NCBI GenBank assembly: GCA_015680685.1
Contig: MNCI01005871.1
Location: forward strand, 161,752 to 225,751
Origin: Gnetum montanum
Taxonomy: Eukaryota; Streptophyta; Gnetopsida; Gnetales; Gnetaceae
Direction: 5' to 3'
Length of the DNA stretch: 64,000 bases
Position numbers and translations under genes: made by a program. This document shows positions 1-12,117 of the stretch, in pieces. Below the pieces are notes generated by a model, which saw only the letters and a program-made list of their open reading frames with translations, had not been told where the DNA came from and did no database searches. Positions within the stretch are counted from its first letter, which is position 1, and every line of letters begins with the position of its first letter.

Positions 1-2500
1 ACCGCGGTGAACGTGTGGGTACTACCGGGTCTGGTCGCTTGCAATAATCATTTCATTAAGCGAATTCAGGTGTGGCATGCAAAGTCAAAGCCAATAACCC
101 GGAGAATGCAGAATTTGCATGTGCCAGGGTGCAACTGGGGCAGCATTGCTTTTGCCGTATTCAGCCATTTATGTTGATTCTACATTTTTCGGAGGTAGTA
201 TCTGTATCTCGTTTTATGTTTTTTGACCATATGTTTTTCTATTTGCAATATATTGACAGCTTTTTAATGTGGATTGTATTCGAAATTGGTTATGTGGATA
301 GGAATTTGATTAAATTTAGGACGGTTGCGGCTGTTTTCTGAACTCGATCCCTGAACATGGCATGTTTGGTATGAGAGGTTCCCCTCATCTACCATGGATC
401 AGACACCGCTATTAAATGCAATTTGCAAATAATCTTCGGACAGGGTCGCTCCTTAAGCGGGATCGCAAATGATGCTGATGCGGGTCAATGATCGACCACG
501 CAAACAAATAATTGATCTGATTCTGTTTTTGTTTTCATTTTAAATTTCAGCACTTCGAGGCCCGATCCTTTGACTTACCAACAATGATTTTTGGGGACCA
601 TTTTCAAGGCGTAAACACGAAAGAACACGATCATGAATCGTGATCATTTGACGAGGATAAAAAAGTGAACAAGCAGCACCGTATAAAGTCGAATCAAGGA
701 AAATCTAGACAAAACAGAAGCAGAGGGCCCGCCCAAGTAAAACCCAAAACAAGGAGTTCCCCGCACCGACATCATTCTCTAGGCCTCAGTGATTTTGCCA
801 TGGAAATTCCTTCCTAACGAACGATCCGGCTTCTGCAGCGGCATTAAAGTAGCAGGTTTAGCAGTAGCAGAAGAAGTGGAAGAACGAAATCACGGAACCC
901 AATCATGTAAGGGTTGGTAAATTTGACGATGCTGTTGCAGCAGGGGCATTAATGGTGGAGTGAGTAAAAACGCTGCCAATGGTCAGATGGTTGTGGGCAT
1001 CCCAAGAAAAGAGACTGGAGAGCCAGGCAGTGAGCAAACAGAGCAATTTAGGGCCAGCAGCAGGCTAGGCTGCCACTAGATACGTTAGGCTGCTTGCTTA
1101 CCGACCCACCAGGTTTGTTTAGAATCATAAAATTATGTCAAAAATGTCTTTTAATCACGCTTTTCCACAATTCCACCCACTTGGATCGCATCTCATCACA
1201 TTCATATTGAAATGTTCTCGAAGCGCACCACCAGCAGCTGCAGCAGCAAGAGCAAGTTGATGCATCTTCAAGTTTCAACTTTCAAACAGAGAGAGATTAG
1301 AGAGGAGAATCATCGGCGGACGCTTGAATGTCAAAAAAAGGAGGTATGAGATTCGGCCCCGCCACTACGCATCATGAAAAATCGACCGCAACAACCACCT
1401 GGAAAATCGATTAATGAACTAAAAATTCTCGGTCCGCAGTCTGCGACGATCCAACGTGGGTTGTCAAACCCCACATCCGTGGATGGCGATTCCGTCGGGG
1501 CGGCATTGATTCTCCTCGACGAGAAACTGAACCCCAAGAGAAAAAGAAAAATTAAATTTTAAGCATCTCCTCGTACGATCCTATTATTACAGCTTCAAAG
1601 ATTCCAGGACGCCTGACTGAAACACAGCACCCTCTGGGATAAAACAAGCCGGGCCGAGGACTTCAATAATTCAAAACCAATTCACAGCCCAGAAACGAAC
1701 AAGACTTCAACGTCGCGCGAGCGCTGGAGCATGGATAAGCATGATACAATGAGGCACTTTCTCTTCTTTCAGGGCATTATTTAATTCCGTGCAAATCCCA
1801 ACAGCATGATCGGAAATTGGAATGCTGCTCATGCCGCTCCATTATAATAACAGCCACCCAGCAGCGGGCGTCAAAAGCGGGTGAGAAAAGCCATGATACC
1901 GCCCAATCATGCATGTTCATGCCGTCCACAATAAACAAATTTTGTTTGCGCAGGCTCGCATCCGGCATGTGACCTTATCAACAACACCAATCTTCCAAAA
2001 GCTCAATTTGACGATTTCTTGCAAGACTCTACCACATCGTCATCGGCAATTTTCCAAAAGCTCAATTTGAATGTAGGTTTCTATCAGGACTCTACTGCAT
2101 CATGATCATCAGTAGCCTCTCACCCAATGGTAACCCGACAGCAACCTAATTTTTTAAAATCAGTTGTTTACTTCGAAAGTTGCATTGCGTTGCGTCTCTG
2201 AACAGACTTTGAATTGGAGGAGCCCTGCAGGCTGCAATTATGTTTTTTTAAAAGCTTTTTTACGGTTCCTTTCAATCTCGGCAAGAAAATTTCATCCGCG
2301 GCCTAATCCCTGTTGGGACGCCAATTGGTTGAGACTCGAGACGGATTTCTTTTTGTTATTTAGTTACCAGCAGCAGTACCTAAGATTCCGGTTTGGTTTA
2401 AAAAGCAAGAGGAGTCGGTTGAAATTTTCTTCGATTTTGTGCTTGCTGTCTGCTACTTTTCTAGATTTCCTGCATCCTGCGTAAGAAAACTCCTCTGGAT
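1..2500. other. Low-copy flanking sequence, no gene recognised
   Basis: I found no convincing coding exon, RNA gene or transposon domain here. Base composition is more balanced than in the AT-rich transposon zones further on, which fits gene-flanking DNA. Short open frames such as 72-341 and 2164-2484 have no recognisable domain and low-complexity composition. The first 171 bases are open in frame 1 and could be the end of something starting before the window, but nothing supports that. Confidence 0.5.
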
Positions 2501-2984
2501 CAGAGTCCAAAACTGCTTAAAGGCAGGCGGGGCCTCCCTCCCTTCCCTCCCACGGCGACCGAGGCCAAACTCTCATAACGTCAGCATTTAAATTGTTGGC
2601 CACGTTCGCGCACAAGAATCTTGCGCCTCTGGCTGACCACATAATAAACGTAACAAACCAGGCAGCAGCTACATTGGAAGCGCCAGCAACAAACCAAACC
2701 TTCTCTTTCCTGAAGCCAGAAGCTTCCAAGATTTGCGTCGCCTTCGCCTTCCAATTCTTTTTAATTTTATCCCCAAAATTTTGTTTTCCTGATCGATCTC
2801 TCTATCTCTCTCTACTTTTCCAACCAACCAGCAGCAGCAGAAGGCGGATAAAGGCTAAAACCTCTCTGCAACAAAAGTGGATTTAAGTTTTGGCAAAAGC
2901 GGGCACTTTGCAGTTTGCAGTTTGCACTACTCCTCTCTTATCCCTCTCAAGCTTTCAGGCGCTTTCTGCTGTAATGCACGAGCG
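2500..2984 (+). promoter_or_regulatory. Possible promoter / 5' UTR of a small host gene
   Basis: This is a GC-richer stretch ending in a CT-rich tract (about 2796-2820, repeated CTCT/TCTC) followed by CCAACCAACC and CAGCAGCAG. Such tracts are common in plant core promoters and 5' leaders. No clear TATA box is visible; the nearest candidate is a TTTAAA at about 2587. It lies directly upstream of the ATG at 2985. The assignment is inference from composition and position. Confidence 0.35.
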
Positions 2985-3006
2985 ATGGCGAGAGATCGGA
3001 ACCAGC
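2985..3006 (+). CDS. Possible first coding exon (starts MARDRNQ)
   Basis: The ATG at 2985 opens seven codons (MARDRNQ) plus one extra base, then meets a strong plant-type 5' splice site (C|GTATGT at 3006/3007). The donor leaves phase 1. The candidate terminal exon at 12618 starts with two bases that complete the codon to CGT (Arg), so the join stays in frame. The predicted product would be only 37 residues and very basic. I do not recognise it, and internal exons may have been missed. Phase agreement alone happens by chance one time in three, so this is a hypothesis. Confidence 0.3.
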
Positions 3007-3289
3007 GTATGTATGAGAAAGCTACATTAGTCCTTTCTGCTTTCGATTTTGTTTTGTTCGCATGGCATGTCGTGGCAGCAACAGAAATCCGCAAAAACAG
3101 AGGGGCAAAAAAACAAACAAACAAAAATAAAAACGCTAATGGCGCACGAAGCAAAAGGCAAAACTGACCTGTGACAGGGCACATCTACGGCCGACCGAGT
3201 CAAAGACGTAGAAAAACAAAACAAAATTATAAACACAAGAAGGAAAAGCTGCAGAGATAAATACACACATACAGGGAAGGGATAAAAGG

Positions 3290-3645
3290 AAAAAAAGAAG
3301 AAAGAAAGAAAGAAAGAGCACGACGCAGCAGCAGCCGGAAGAAGGGAGGCGTGGGTGTTTTTTGTTTTTTACTTGACAATGTATAATCAAATCATCATCA
3401 TGTTATATATACGTGAGTCATGAGATCATGGCAAATAGTTGGTGAGATATTATGCTGCTGCTGCTGCATCATCATCAAAATCCTTTGTTGTAGTTATTTG
3501 TTGCTGTTGCTGTTGTGGTGGAGATGCGAAAAGTCATTGCAGCTTTTGCTTTCCAAACGAGGAGGACCAGTTTTGAGGCGCCGACTGTGTGGGGACTACT
3601 GCTACTACTACTCCTACTATTTGCAGCAGCAGCAATCGCACGGCT
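3290..3645. repeat. Cluster of simple-sequence repeats
   Basis: The stretch has an (AAAG)n run at about 3297-3318, a (CTG)5 run at 3454-3467 followed by (CAT)n, and CTA/CTC/CAG-type triplets at about 3595-3640. These triplet runs create the overlapping leucine-, serine- and cysteine-rich open frames on both strands (for example 3420-3860 and 3515-3880), which I do not regard as genes. Confidence 0.7.
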
Positions 3646-4126
3646 CTCATTCTTCCTGCAATCCTCGTCTGCATGCGGCAATAACAGCAAGCATCATGAT
3701 CAGAAATTTTTCTCTCTTGGCTCGCTCGCGGCTACTCTTGCATCAAAATCAAAATCAAATCAAAGCACACGGCCACGTAGTTTCTGCGTCGCGTACGCCA
3801 TTTCCGTGGAAGGATTTGGCGACCTGGCATTGGCTCTCGCTGTTCCTGTGTTTTATTTGAGTTCGGTGGTCAGACAGTGAATAAGTGAGTGATTGTGGGT
3901 TGCTCTGATGTGGAACTATTTCTTCCGTGTGGGCTCGCTTTCGGTGCACATGTGATTGGTAATTTGGCATCCATGAATACAAATTGTGTGTTTTGAATGC
4001 ACGCAGCAGTACCACTGCTATATACGCATGATGATGACTTTCTTTCTTCCTGTTGCTGTTCTTCTGACTCTGCTTTCTCTTAGCACATTGGTATACACAT
4101 GATTTCTTCTTCTTCTTCTTGTTTCT

Positions 4127-4204
4127 AGTGCTCCTTTTCTTGGCATTCTTTCTCAGCCATTAGTTAGTGCTCCTTTTCTTGGCATTCTTTCTCGGCCATT
4201 AGTT
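4127..4204 (+). repeat. 39-bp tandem duplication
   Basis: Two adjacent 39-bp units (4127-4165 and 4166-4204) starting AGTGCTCCTTTTC and ending CCATTAGTT differ at a single base (CTCAGCC against CTCGGCC). It looks like a recent local duplication. No function is apparent. Confidence 0.9.
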
Positions 4205-4968
4205 GAAGGCAAGGACCACGATCGTATTTGGATGACGGAATGAGCCTGAAATGTTGATTGCGCCTTGCATTTAGGGTAGGAAGTGCCGTGGTCCTTTGGA
4301 GTTAAAAAGGAGCCATGGCTTCCTTGGTTAGGTGCTTAGTCAGGCCAAGTCACCGTAGCAGGTAGGCCAAGGCAAGAGCTTATCAATCCAGTGATTAACA
4401 CTCGAAAGATAAGAGAAGAAGACAAGTGAAGCAGGAGAAACAAAGCAATGAAGATTTTACCATGGAAATGTATATTAAAGATTCTTGTTTTTAAAATATT
4501 TTCTACATCATATTTATTTTTTTTATTTGACAAGAATACTATTAACTTAAAATTTAAAAGTAGTGTTGGCAAGAAGGATATCCTTGATGGTAAAGATTGT
4601 CAAGGTAAGATGAATAACAAATGATGAGGTGAATATCTTCTACCAATGGTACTACTTTCCTACTTTGAAACAAATATTGGTAGTAAGCCACAACTCTCTA
4701 TGTAGAATCCTTTTGCTATTTTAAGTTCAATTATGGATGTTGAATAGTGATGTAAATTTTGTTAAGATTGGGATCTTTCTCCTTATTAACAATTAAATTT
4801 TTTTCTTATTTTAAATAAACTATCAATTGTAAGATTGTACACTTAACTACATAAACCTAAAATTGGAAAACTTTTTCTTTCCATATTTTTTTATGTTGTC
4901 TACTCAATGTCAAGCTTGTAATGTACTCTCAATTATTTTGTTAAAACAGATTTGTTATCTAATACTCA

Positions 4969-5157
4969 ATGAATCCATTCTCAGCTATTCCTATTTATTT
5001 AAGAAATCAAATTGCTAAAGCAAGAACAAACTCTCATATGCTTATTGAGACAAGTCATTGGATCAATTTACGAAGAGAAGAGCATAGTTATATACTATGC
5101 AAACAAAGCATAGAAGATGAAGAACATATCTTTTTTTTTTTTGCCCATCTTTGACTC
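4969..5157 (+). pseudogene. Possible zinc-binding tail of a non-LTR reverse transcriptase
   Basis: A 61-codon open frame reads AKARTNSHMLIET then ILCKQSIEDEEHIFFFF. This resembles the R-T-S-H...IE...C..C...IEDE-HF pattern that follows the RT domain in many LINE-type polyproteins, with some cysteines lost. No RT domain is legible nearby, so it would be an isolated relic. I am unsure of the family. Confidence 0.25.
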
Positions 5158-5616
5158 ACATTCAAAAGAATTATAATATTGATTGTAATCTACTCATTGT
5201 TTTTTTTTTTTAATTGACCTCATCTACTTAGGGCATTCCATCAAAGATAACTTTCTTCAAAAATATGTTGAGGCTTTGTAATTGTCCAACAAAATTTTTG
5301 TGATTTCTTGGACATAATAAAAATTTCTAGTTTCTATAATTTGGCCCAAAGAATCTTCTTCTCATAAACAAAGATGTTCATCCTTCCCAAATCCTCTACT
5401 TGCATGCATGTATAGAAAATTATTTATCAAAAAATTCAAAAATATGGTATATATAACTAGTTGTCTACTTTGTTTTTCTATTCAATCTAGTCAAGGGTAC
5501 ACACTAAAATTGGCAATAATGGTGGTACATAAAGCTCAAACAAACATGTACAATGCAAAACCTGACCAAATTTAATTTGAGATATGAAGTTGTGTAAAAG
5601 ATTAGTAAAATTGGTT

Positions 5617-5893
5617 TCATTATGGATAAAATATTATTTACTATTACCCATGGGCTTAGCTTAGCATTATGGATAAAATATGATTTACTATTACTAAATA
5701 GTCTTCCCTTGAGGTGTTATGAATAAAATATTATTTAGCATTACACGATAAGGTACCCTAGAGCATTATAGATAGAATATTATTTAGTGGTACCTCATGT
5801 GACCTCTTGGAGCATTATGTATGAAATATTATTTAACATTACCTCATGTGGCCCCTTGGAGCATTATGGATGGAATATTATTTAGCATTACTA
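5617..5893 (+). repeat. 49-bp minisatellite, about six units
   Basis: Units begin at about 5617, 5664, 5714, 5763, 5812 and 5861, each with a core like GCATTATGGATAAAATATTA and a more variable tail (for example ACCTCATGTGRCC). Spacings are 47, 50, 49, 49 and 49 bases. The last two units are the most alike, which suggests growth by unequal exchange or replication slippage. Confidence 0.9.
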
Positions 5894-7364
5894 ATTTGTG
5901 ATTAGCAGTTAATCTCTTAGCCAAAATGATGCCTCAAGTATAATATGAAAAATAATTTGCTTGCAAATCCTTGTTAGATAATGGACTAACCACTAAGGGA
6001 TGATGTTGGTAAGATTAGTACCCAAAGTAAAGGTTTTATTGATGAATTATTTTGGAGGCTCATGGCCTATCAGGATCTAATTATTTGTTAAGTGATCATG
6101 TAGGTTATGGTGTAAGTGATATTGATGATATAGTGTTGTCTTTTGCTAAGGCTCTTAGCTTCTTACTCTCTACGAAGGAGCCTATTTCTGATAAGGCTAA
6201 GAAAAAAAAAACTTGCAGAGAAGCCAACAAAAGAAAATCATATGTCTTTTGATGAGTTTGTGATTTTTAGTTTGTTATGTTTTATAGTTTATTTTGTTTT
6301 GAATGTTTATTTTTATTTTATAGATTGTAGACTTGTTATGATTCTTTCTATACTTATATATATGTACATAGTTGAGAAAAATGTTTTAGGAGAGTATTGA
6401 GTAAGAGGAGTGGATATGGTATATGGTGGACATCTTCATAGAGAAACTAAGGGTTGTAATTAACATTGGTGAGTTTGTTTGATTTTGTTAATAGTTATGA
6501 TAATGATGCTTGATTGATATGTTAGTGAGATGATGGATATATTACTTTTGCAGGTGTTCAAATATCAATTGAACTTGGAAAGGTATTAGTTGTAGACCCT
6601 AATTTCTATGTTTTTGTAACTAAGCATCTTGAAGTTGTAGAGAGGATTGGTGCTCTAGCAAGATGAGTATGGGCAAGAGGTAGTAGCAATGGAAGGAAAT
6701 GAGGGTAGAATAGGTCCTAGTGATGCATCGATGGGTAGAAAATAATGATTTAAGTTAGTTTTAATATTTATTTTATTTTTATGTTGATTTTTTATCTGAT
6801 GTATCTATGTAGTTTTGATTATTTATGTATATTTATGTATTTTACTAATGTTTGTGGATTTTTGTTTTTGCTTCTNATGTTACTTTTGGTTTTGTATTTT
6901 TTGATGGATCAATGGGATGTTGGAATGTCATGTATTATTATTAATAATGGCATGTACCTATGATGGACATTTACATGAACATGGATTATGATATAGTGAC
7001 TATTTTGTTTATGAACTTTGTATTTTTAATGTGTTTATGTTTTTTTTTTAGTTTTTATATTTTTCTAATTTTCTATGTTTTTGGGATTTTCTAAGTCCTT
7101 AGATATTTATGATTTTCAATTTTTATAGCACAAAATTAAAACAAAAGATAACTAAAATGGATGATCTAAATGTAGTTCAAAGAAAACCTTAGCAAGAAGC
7201 ATAAAGAAAAACTAATCTATAAAAGTGCTAAATGTGGAAGATAGTAAAATAAGATAACAAAATAATATAAATAGCTAAAATTAATCCAAATAAATAATGC
7301 ATGTGAAAGCTAAAAGAAAAATAAAGAAAAAGATAAAAATAAGTAGTGATATGCAAGGTGGCTA

Positions 7365-7780
7365 TGCCTTGGCAATGACTTTCCTAGCCGACAACCTAGT
7401 AGGATTTTTTATGCTTTGGACAAACTCAACGATGTCTAGTTCTTTGAATCCTAGGTCTACGATTGCATACACATTAGATGATAAGGGAATACTAGTATCA
7501 GAAGTCTCTTTTATTGATAAAGTTTGTCCTACCTATGCAAGTTGGGTATTTAGGCTAGTTTCCTTCGAGACATCAAGACATGAAATAGCAGGCACTTCAA
7601 GATCGACACATATAACTAGTTTCCTATCTTAGCATGGAAAATAAATCTCTTAACACACAGGTGAAAAAACAATGGAATGATAAGTTAACTAAGGCCAACC
7701 TAGGATGGCATTAATGTTCGATGAAGCTCTGATGATCACAATACAACCTTAGATGCAATACAACTCCCTATCAAAAAAGA
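7365..7780 (-). pseudogene. Very weak Ty3/gypsy polyprotein relic
   Basis: On the minus strand a segment reads IVIIRASSNINAILGWP, like the 'NAILGRP' end of a plant gypsy aspartic protease, and after frame breaks continues with protein-like sequence such as SNVYAIVDLGFKELD. No other pol motif is visible. This could be chance. Confidence 0.2.
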
Positions 7781-8584
7781 CAATTTTATCACTCCTATGA
7801 TAAAGCAAAGGTGGTTCTTGTGACTTAGATTAAAGAAAAAAAAGGTGAAATGATTGTATTATATCTGCTTTGGCTTTTTTCTGTATAAGTCAAAGTTTTA
7901 GATATATCCTATGGCTTTTGTAGCTTAAACCATCCTCAACATTTTGTGTCCTCAACAACATTGTTTCTGATCTTCATTCTTAGCGATGTTATGAATGTTT
8001 ATTTCTTAGCATGCAGTTTCAACACTTGGCTTTGTCTCCTATGTAGATTCCAACTTCAGCTTTTTTAGCAGTTTATTCTCAAGGGACAATGTCATTTTGC
8101 TTTTTGACGTTTGGCACCAATCTTGCTTTCAATGTTTGATGTCACTTCTTGCATTAGCCACAGTTTCAAAGTTTGCTGCAACTATGTACGTCATTTCTTC
8201 TATCCAAAATCTTATAGAGGATTTTGTGGACCCCAATGCATCATTTCTTCGTGATTTATGAAAAATTTATTGCTTCTAAATAAGATGATACCCCTAAATG
8301 AAAAAGGATTAAAAACTGGTCGAACATTGATTAGATACCAGCAAGTAATCATTGCTAAATACACATAGTTACCTACTGGATCGCTGAACAGAGAAAGCTC
8401 TTTTGCAACAATAGTTCTTTTTCCAATTGCTTCACTACACATCAGGATCTCTATGCATTTTTCAACCCTTTAGAGTTCTCTAATTCCCTCTGGTTTATCT
8501 CTTTGATATATTGTATCCTCTTCATGTTGTCTTCCTGGCACATGACGAATCTTATTGGATCTGGATCCATGCACAAATCTTATT

Positions 8585-8646
8585 CAATCCATTTTGTTCA
8601 CCCTTTTCTAGTTCCCAATCCATTTTGTTCACCCTTTTCTAGTTCC
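8585..8646 (+). repeat. 31-bp tandem duplication
   Basis: Two adjacent 31-bp units starting CAATCCATTTTGTTCACCC and ending TCTAGTTCC (8585-8615 and 8616-8646) are identical by eye. Confidence 0.9.
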
Positions 8647-9422
8647 CAATCTGTGGCAATTCTTATTTGGTTGAGAGCTCCTTCAGTCACACATATCACA
8701 AAGAGAGAGATAGGGTAACACAGCTTATCGTCAACCATTCCTGATCCTCTAATTTTGTCTTAAAGGATTATTACTGCATTTTTCCAAATTTCTTCCTTGT
8801 CATTCTGTTTTCTTAGATTTAAGCTTTTCTTTCTCAATTTGTATTAGTATTACAATAGATTAATTACAATGAAAATAGAAATTAATTAACCCTTTCATGG
8901 AATCCAATATTTGATGATCATTGATATCTGAAAGACGTTCGAAAACAGTTAATACTGTGACGCGAGGGTTACCTTGCAGAGTTGTAAATCGGATCAATAA
9001 AGCTTTATATCCATAGCTTATAGCAGAATATTTATTTTTTTAAACATAAATGTATCTAAATATATATAAATATATATACACTAGCAATAGTAGACAGGAA
9101 AAGTCATATTATTCATGGACGGTAGGAACGCATTTGCAGTTTTGCAATGTATTCCCTATGTAACCAACAGCATTTCACCATACATATATATATATATATC
9201 ACAACATAAATAGCTGGTCGTTCTTAAAGCATTTGCAAAGTTCGTAAAGCATTTGCAAAATTGCAGTCTCCCATACAATCATATACAAAATAGTAACAAA
9301 GGATACAAACAGATACACTGCAGAATCCTAGCTGCTCTTACAAAACAGAGGATTCTGGAGAGCTTAAATATGTTCCCAGTTCATGACCAAAATTGTTGAT
9401 TTGTTAAAAACTTGACCAATAG

Positions 9423-10217
9423 ATGCATTTTGTCAAGTTTTTTTTTTTTTAATTTGTGGAACAATTATTTGAAGGACAATTCTGCACATGCATTTATATT
9501 CTACGATAAAGAAATAGATGCCAACATGTTTTGGCCTTTAGAGGTACCGAAACTTTCAATGGAGTAAATTGGCAGGCAGATGCTGATTTTTCGTGGAAAA
9601 TAATACGAGGTGTAGGAAAGGTTCATTTGGGTTTTACGAAAGCCTTGGGCGTGGCAAACAAAAATGAAATAGTAGACCTCCCAAAACATATACAAGAAGA
9701 TCCACCAGAAAATGCTGATAAATATTTGGCATACCCCACTCTTGTACATGAATTGTAGAAACTATTTGCAGCCCATAGAAATGCAAAATTTTTTCACAAG
9801 CCACGGTCTGGAAGGGGCATTGGTAGTTCTATTCGGTGCTTTGCTCATCATGGAGAAGCAGAATGAATTCATGGAAAGGCTCATGGATGTATACACATGG
9901 AGAACCAAAGGTTGGGAATGCAGATTTTGGGAATTTCATGAATTTGCATGAGTAATCCACATCCAAAATACTTCAGAATTGTCTATTGTAATGACATGGT
10001 GCTAAGATTGCCATCTGATGATAAATTACTATAATTCAAGCATTTTGGAACGTTCCTGTATTACAACAGCATCTACCATGAACAGAATCTGACTAAGGCT
10101 CCAAATAGGAATTTCTCTGCACGTTACTCTATACCAATTCGGATCAACACTCCGTGGGAGAATATGATGTGTATAATTTTGCCATGGATCACAGGGCCTG
10201 ATTACATAGAAACATGA
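9423..10217 (+). pseudogene. Class-3 (OBL/TAG-type) lipase pseudogene, copy 1
   Basis: This is a relic of a plant alpha/beta-hydrolase triacylglycerol lipase of the lipase_3 family. Legible pieces in order are MHFVK at the left edge before an expanded T run, AFRGTETFNGVNWQAD, a helix region ending PTLVHEL, the nucleophile-elbow region SHGLEGALVVLF, and MEKQNEFMERLMDVYT. The elbow should read GHSLGG; here the catalytic serine is glycine. Reading frames shift at the T run, before and after the elbow, and in the segment that copy 2 keeps as TYGQPRVGDADF. It ends with a premature TGA at 10215. No upstream exons are recognisable, so only the 3' part of a gene was captured. It cannot encode an active enzyme. 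Confidence 0.85.
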
Positions 10218-10514
10218 CAGTGAGTGTTATTGGAAATTGCAAAATTAACAATTCCAAGTTTCGACGAGCTTACGTTCGACGTTGTTTTGAGAGCTTAAAT
10301 TTAGCAACTTCCTTTTCGATGTTGTTGTTTCAGCGCAGTCCCCGTGTTGTAGGGAATTTTCATCATGCTCTTTGCATTTTCGTGCGAAAATAGCGGCATG
10401 CATGGCTGGGTATCCACTTAAACGAAGATATGTGGAAAAAACAATAATGTCAAAGAAGATGAGAAGCTCTCACATTTTTGCATAGATTTTCACGTAGACA
10501 AGGCAGTAGCAGAG

Positions 10515-10817
10515 ATGACTTTGAGGCTCCTGTTAGGATGGTCGGATCAAGATCTCATGAGGTTAGATGCAAAGCCATGTTCTACCATTCTGAGGCAGAC
10601 CACAGGCGTTTTCACTGTGCGTGGAGCCCTAGCTTTTTGGCTACCTTGCTCCATGCACTATGTCCCTCGTATGACTAAACCCAGGGCGCTTCGTTGGGCT
10701 TTTGGTGGAGCTTTATCTGGAACTGCTGGCTCAGCCCTGCTGCTTTGCTTTTTACTCCCGAGTGCGAGCCCCAAAAACATTGAAGCTTTTAATCCCAGAT
10801 TATCCAAGTCCATGTAA
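10515..10817 (+). pseudogene. Small two-hydrophobic-segment plant protein relic, copy 1
   Basis: A 100-codon frame starts MTLRLLLGWSDQDLMRLD and has two hydrophobic stretches (about residues 34-48 and 66-82). It resembles, from memory, a small conserved plant membrane protein of unknown function of about 95 residues. The end is out of frame: the other frame here encodes FTPECEPQ, copy 2 encodes FAPE before a frame change, and the original frame resumes at NIEAF. That suggests a broken gene rather than a working one. It lies about 300 bp downstream of the lipase relic in both copies, so the pair was duplicated together. Confidence 0.5.
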
Positions 10818-10957
10818 ATCTCTCAGATTTGGTTTTTTGTTTTGTTTCTCCTTTAATGGATTTATGTCATCTGCATTCATTCTTGTAGGGCTTTTTTGGG
10901 CTTTGGTAGAAAGTTCTCCTCCATGGAAATCATTTGGGACCCTCTCTATATTTAACT

Positions 10958-11029
10958 AGATTTCTTTTAACCTGTTCATATATGTATGTAAGCAGATTTC
11001 TTTTAACCTGTTCATATATGTATGTAAGC
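10958..11029 (+). repeat. 36-bp tandem duplication at the hAT insertion point
   Basis: Two identical 36-bp units (10958-10993 and 10994-11029) starting AGATTTCTTTTAACC and ending TATGTAAGC. Copy 2 of the block has a single unit. The second unit directly abuts the hAT-like element. Confidence 0.9.
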
Positions 11030-12027
11030 ATAGTTACTGGAAACGGGAAACTGGGCAATGTGACGGAAACGGCAGGGCAGCCGAAACGGCAAAAAATTAG
11101 GTTGCGAAAAAAAAAGGAGTTTTAAATATAGAGCCAATTTAGTATAGACACAGCAGTGGAAGAGGTAATCAATATGCTAGAACAAGTGAACAACATTCAG
11201 AGAGTCTCAGAACAATACTAAACGCATATTCACATTCATGACTGCATGTTAATAATCAAATAAAATCCTGAAAGATGAGCTGAAAACAGTGCAGAACTCT
11301 GCTGCCAAGGCCAAAGACGACCTTACTCTATTAACTTTGAAGAGATGGACTTCAAGAATAAGACCCTGATACAGAATATGAATTGCAGTGATTGAACTTC
11401 ACTGTAATAAGTAACTCTAATTCAAAGAAAAGAATCTCAGTAAAAAAAGATCAATGAAGAAGAGATAATGTACAAAAATGGTCTCTGAATCCACAGTTTA
11501 GCCCATTTTGAAGAGGGAGGAGAAGTGCTTGTTGCAGAAACAGTGACAAACAATTTATGGTCATGGAGAGCAATGCAGAAGCAGCAGCAATGGTCGTGGA
11601 GAGCAATGCAGAAGCGCGGCAGCATGATTAACAGCATTCACAGCACAGCAACGCAGCAGCAACAATAGCAAGATTAGGAGCATTCACAGCACAGGCCCTA
11701 AATGTGTTGCTTATTGCCGTCCTCGCCATAGAAGTGGCTCTAAATTTTTTTCCCTCCATGTTTGCTTGCCGTTTCACACGTTCAATTCGTTGCAGACCTG
11801 CATTTAATTTGTGACAGAATAAAGCATCGTATCCTTTCATATCTTAACCATAAAATTAAAAAATAAAATCAAAGGAAATGAAACCTGTTGAAACGTTTGC
11901 TCGGAAAACGTTTCGCCGAGCAAGTGACGGATACTATTCATAGGCAACGGCATTTTTGAAACGGGATCCCGTTTTCGCAGCGAAAAACGCGAAACTTTCT
12001 AAATCCGTTGCGTTTCTGGCAACATAG
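11029..12027. mobile_element. 999-bp non-autonomous hAT-like element
   Basis: The terminal inverted repeats are imperfect: CATAGTTACTGGAAACG at the left, and CTATGTTGCCAGAAACG as the reverse complement of the right end. The element is flanked by 8-bp near-identical direct repeats, TATGTAAG (11021-11028) and CATGTAAG (12028-12035). Sub-terminal regions are dense in GAAACGG/CGTTTC motifs, as is usual for hAT transposase binding zones. Copy 2 of the block keeps the unoccupied site (around 23900). There is no transposase; the interior holds only short low-complexity frames and a duplicated GAGAGCAATGCAGAAGC. Confidence 0.75.
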
Positions 12028-12117
12028 CATGTAAGGCGCCAGTTTTTGAAGTTTTTGAATAGGTGACAGGTAACATTTGTCATTGCTGGCGGAAGGGTTC
12101 TAAACTGCCCCATAGGA

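Larger units (their letters stand above)
5894..8942. other. AT-rich stretch with no firm gene
   Basis: This is long AT-rich DNA with a single N at 6876. Open frames such as 6052-6252 and 7297-7632 show no domain I recognise. A weak gypsy-like signal on the minus strand (7365-7780) and a 31-bp tandem duplication (8585-8646) are listed separately. It is probably very old transposon debris, which is inference. Confidence 0.4.

Noticed and set aside
2877-3390. Several overlapping frames of 79-96 codons on both strands
   Set aside because: They overlap the candidate donor site and AAAG/CAG simple repeats; only the short ATG exon at 2985 has a reason to be considered.
3420-3880. Overlapping 121- and 146-codon open frames rich in Leu, Cys, Tyr and Ser
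   Set aside because: They are produced by CTG/CTA/CAG triplet runs, are open in several frames on both strands and show no domain.
5617-5893. CRISPR-like array
   Set aside because: Units are contiguous tandem repeats without unique spacers, in a plant genome.
7297-7632. 111-codon plus-strand frame
   Set aside because: No recognisable domain; composition fits the antisense of a weak gypsy-like relic.
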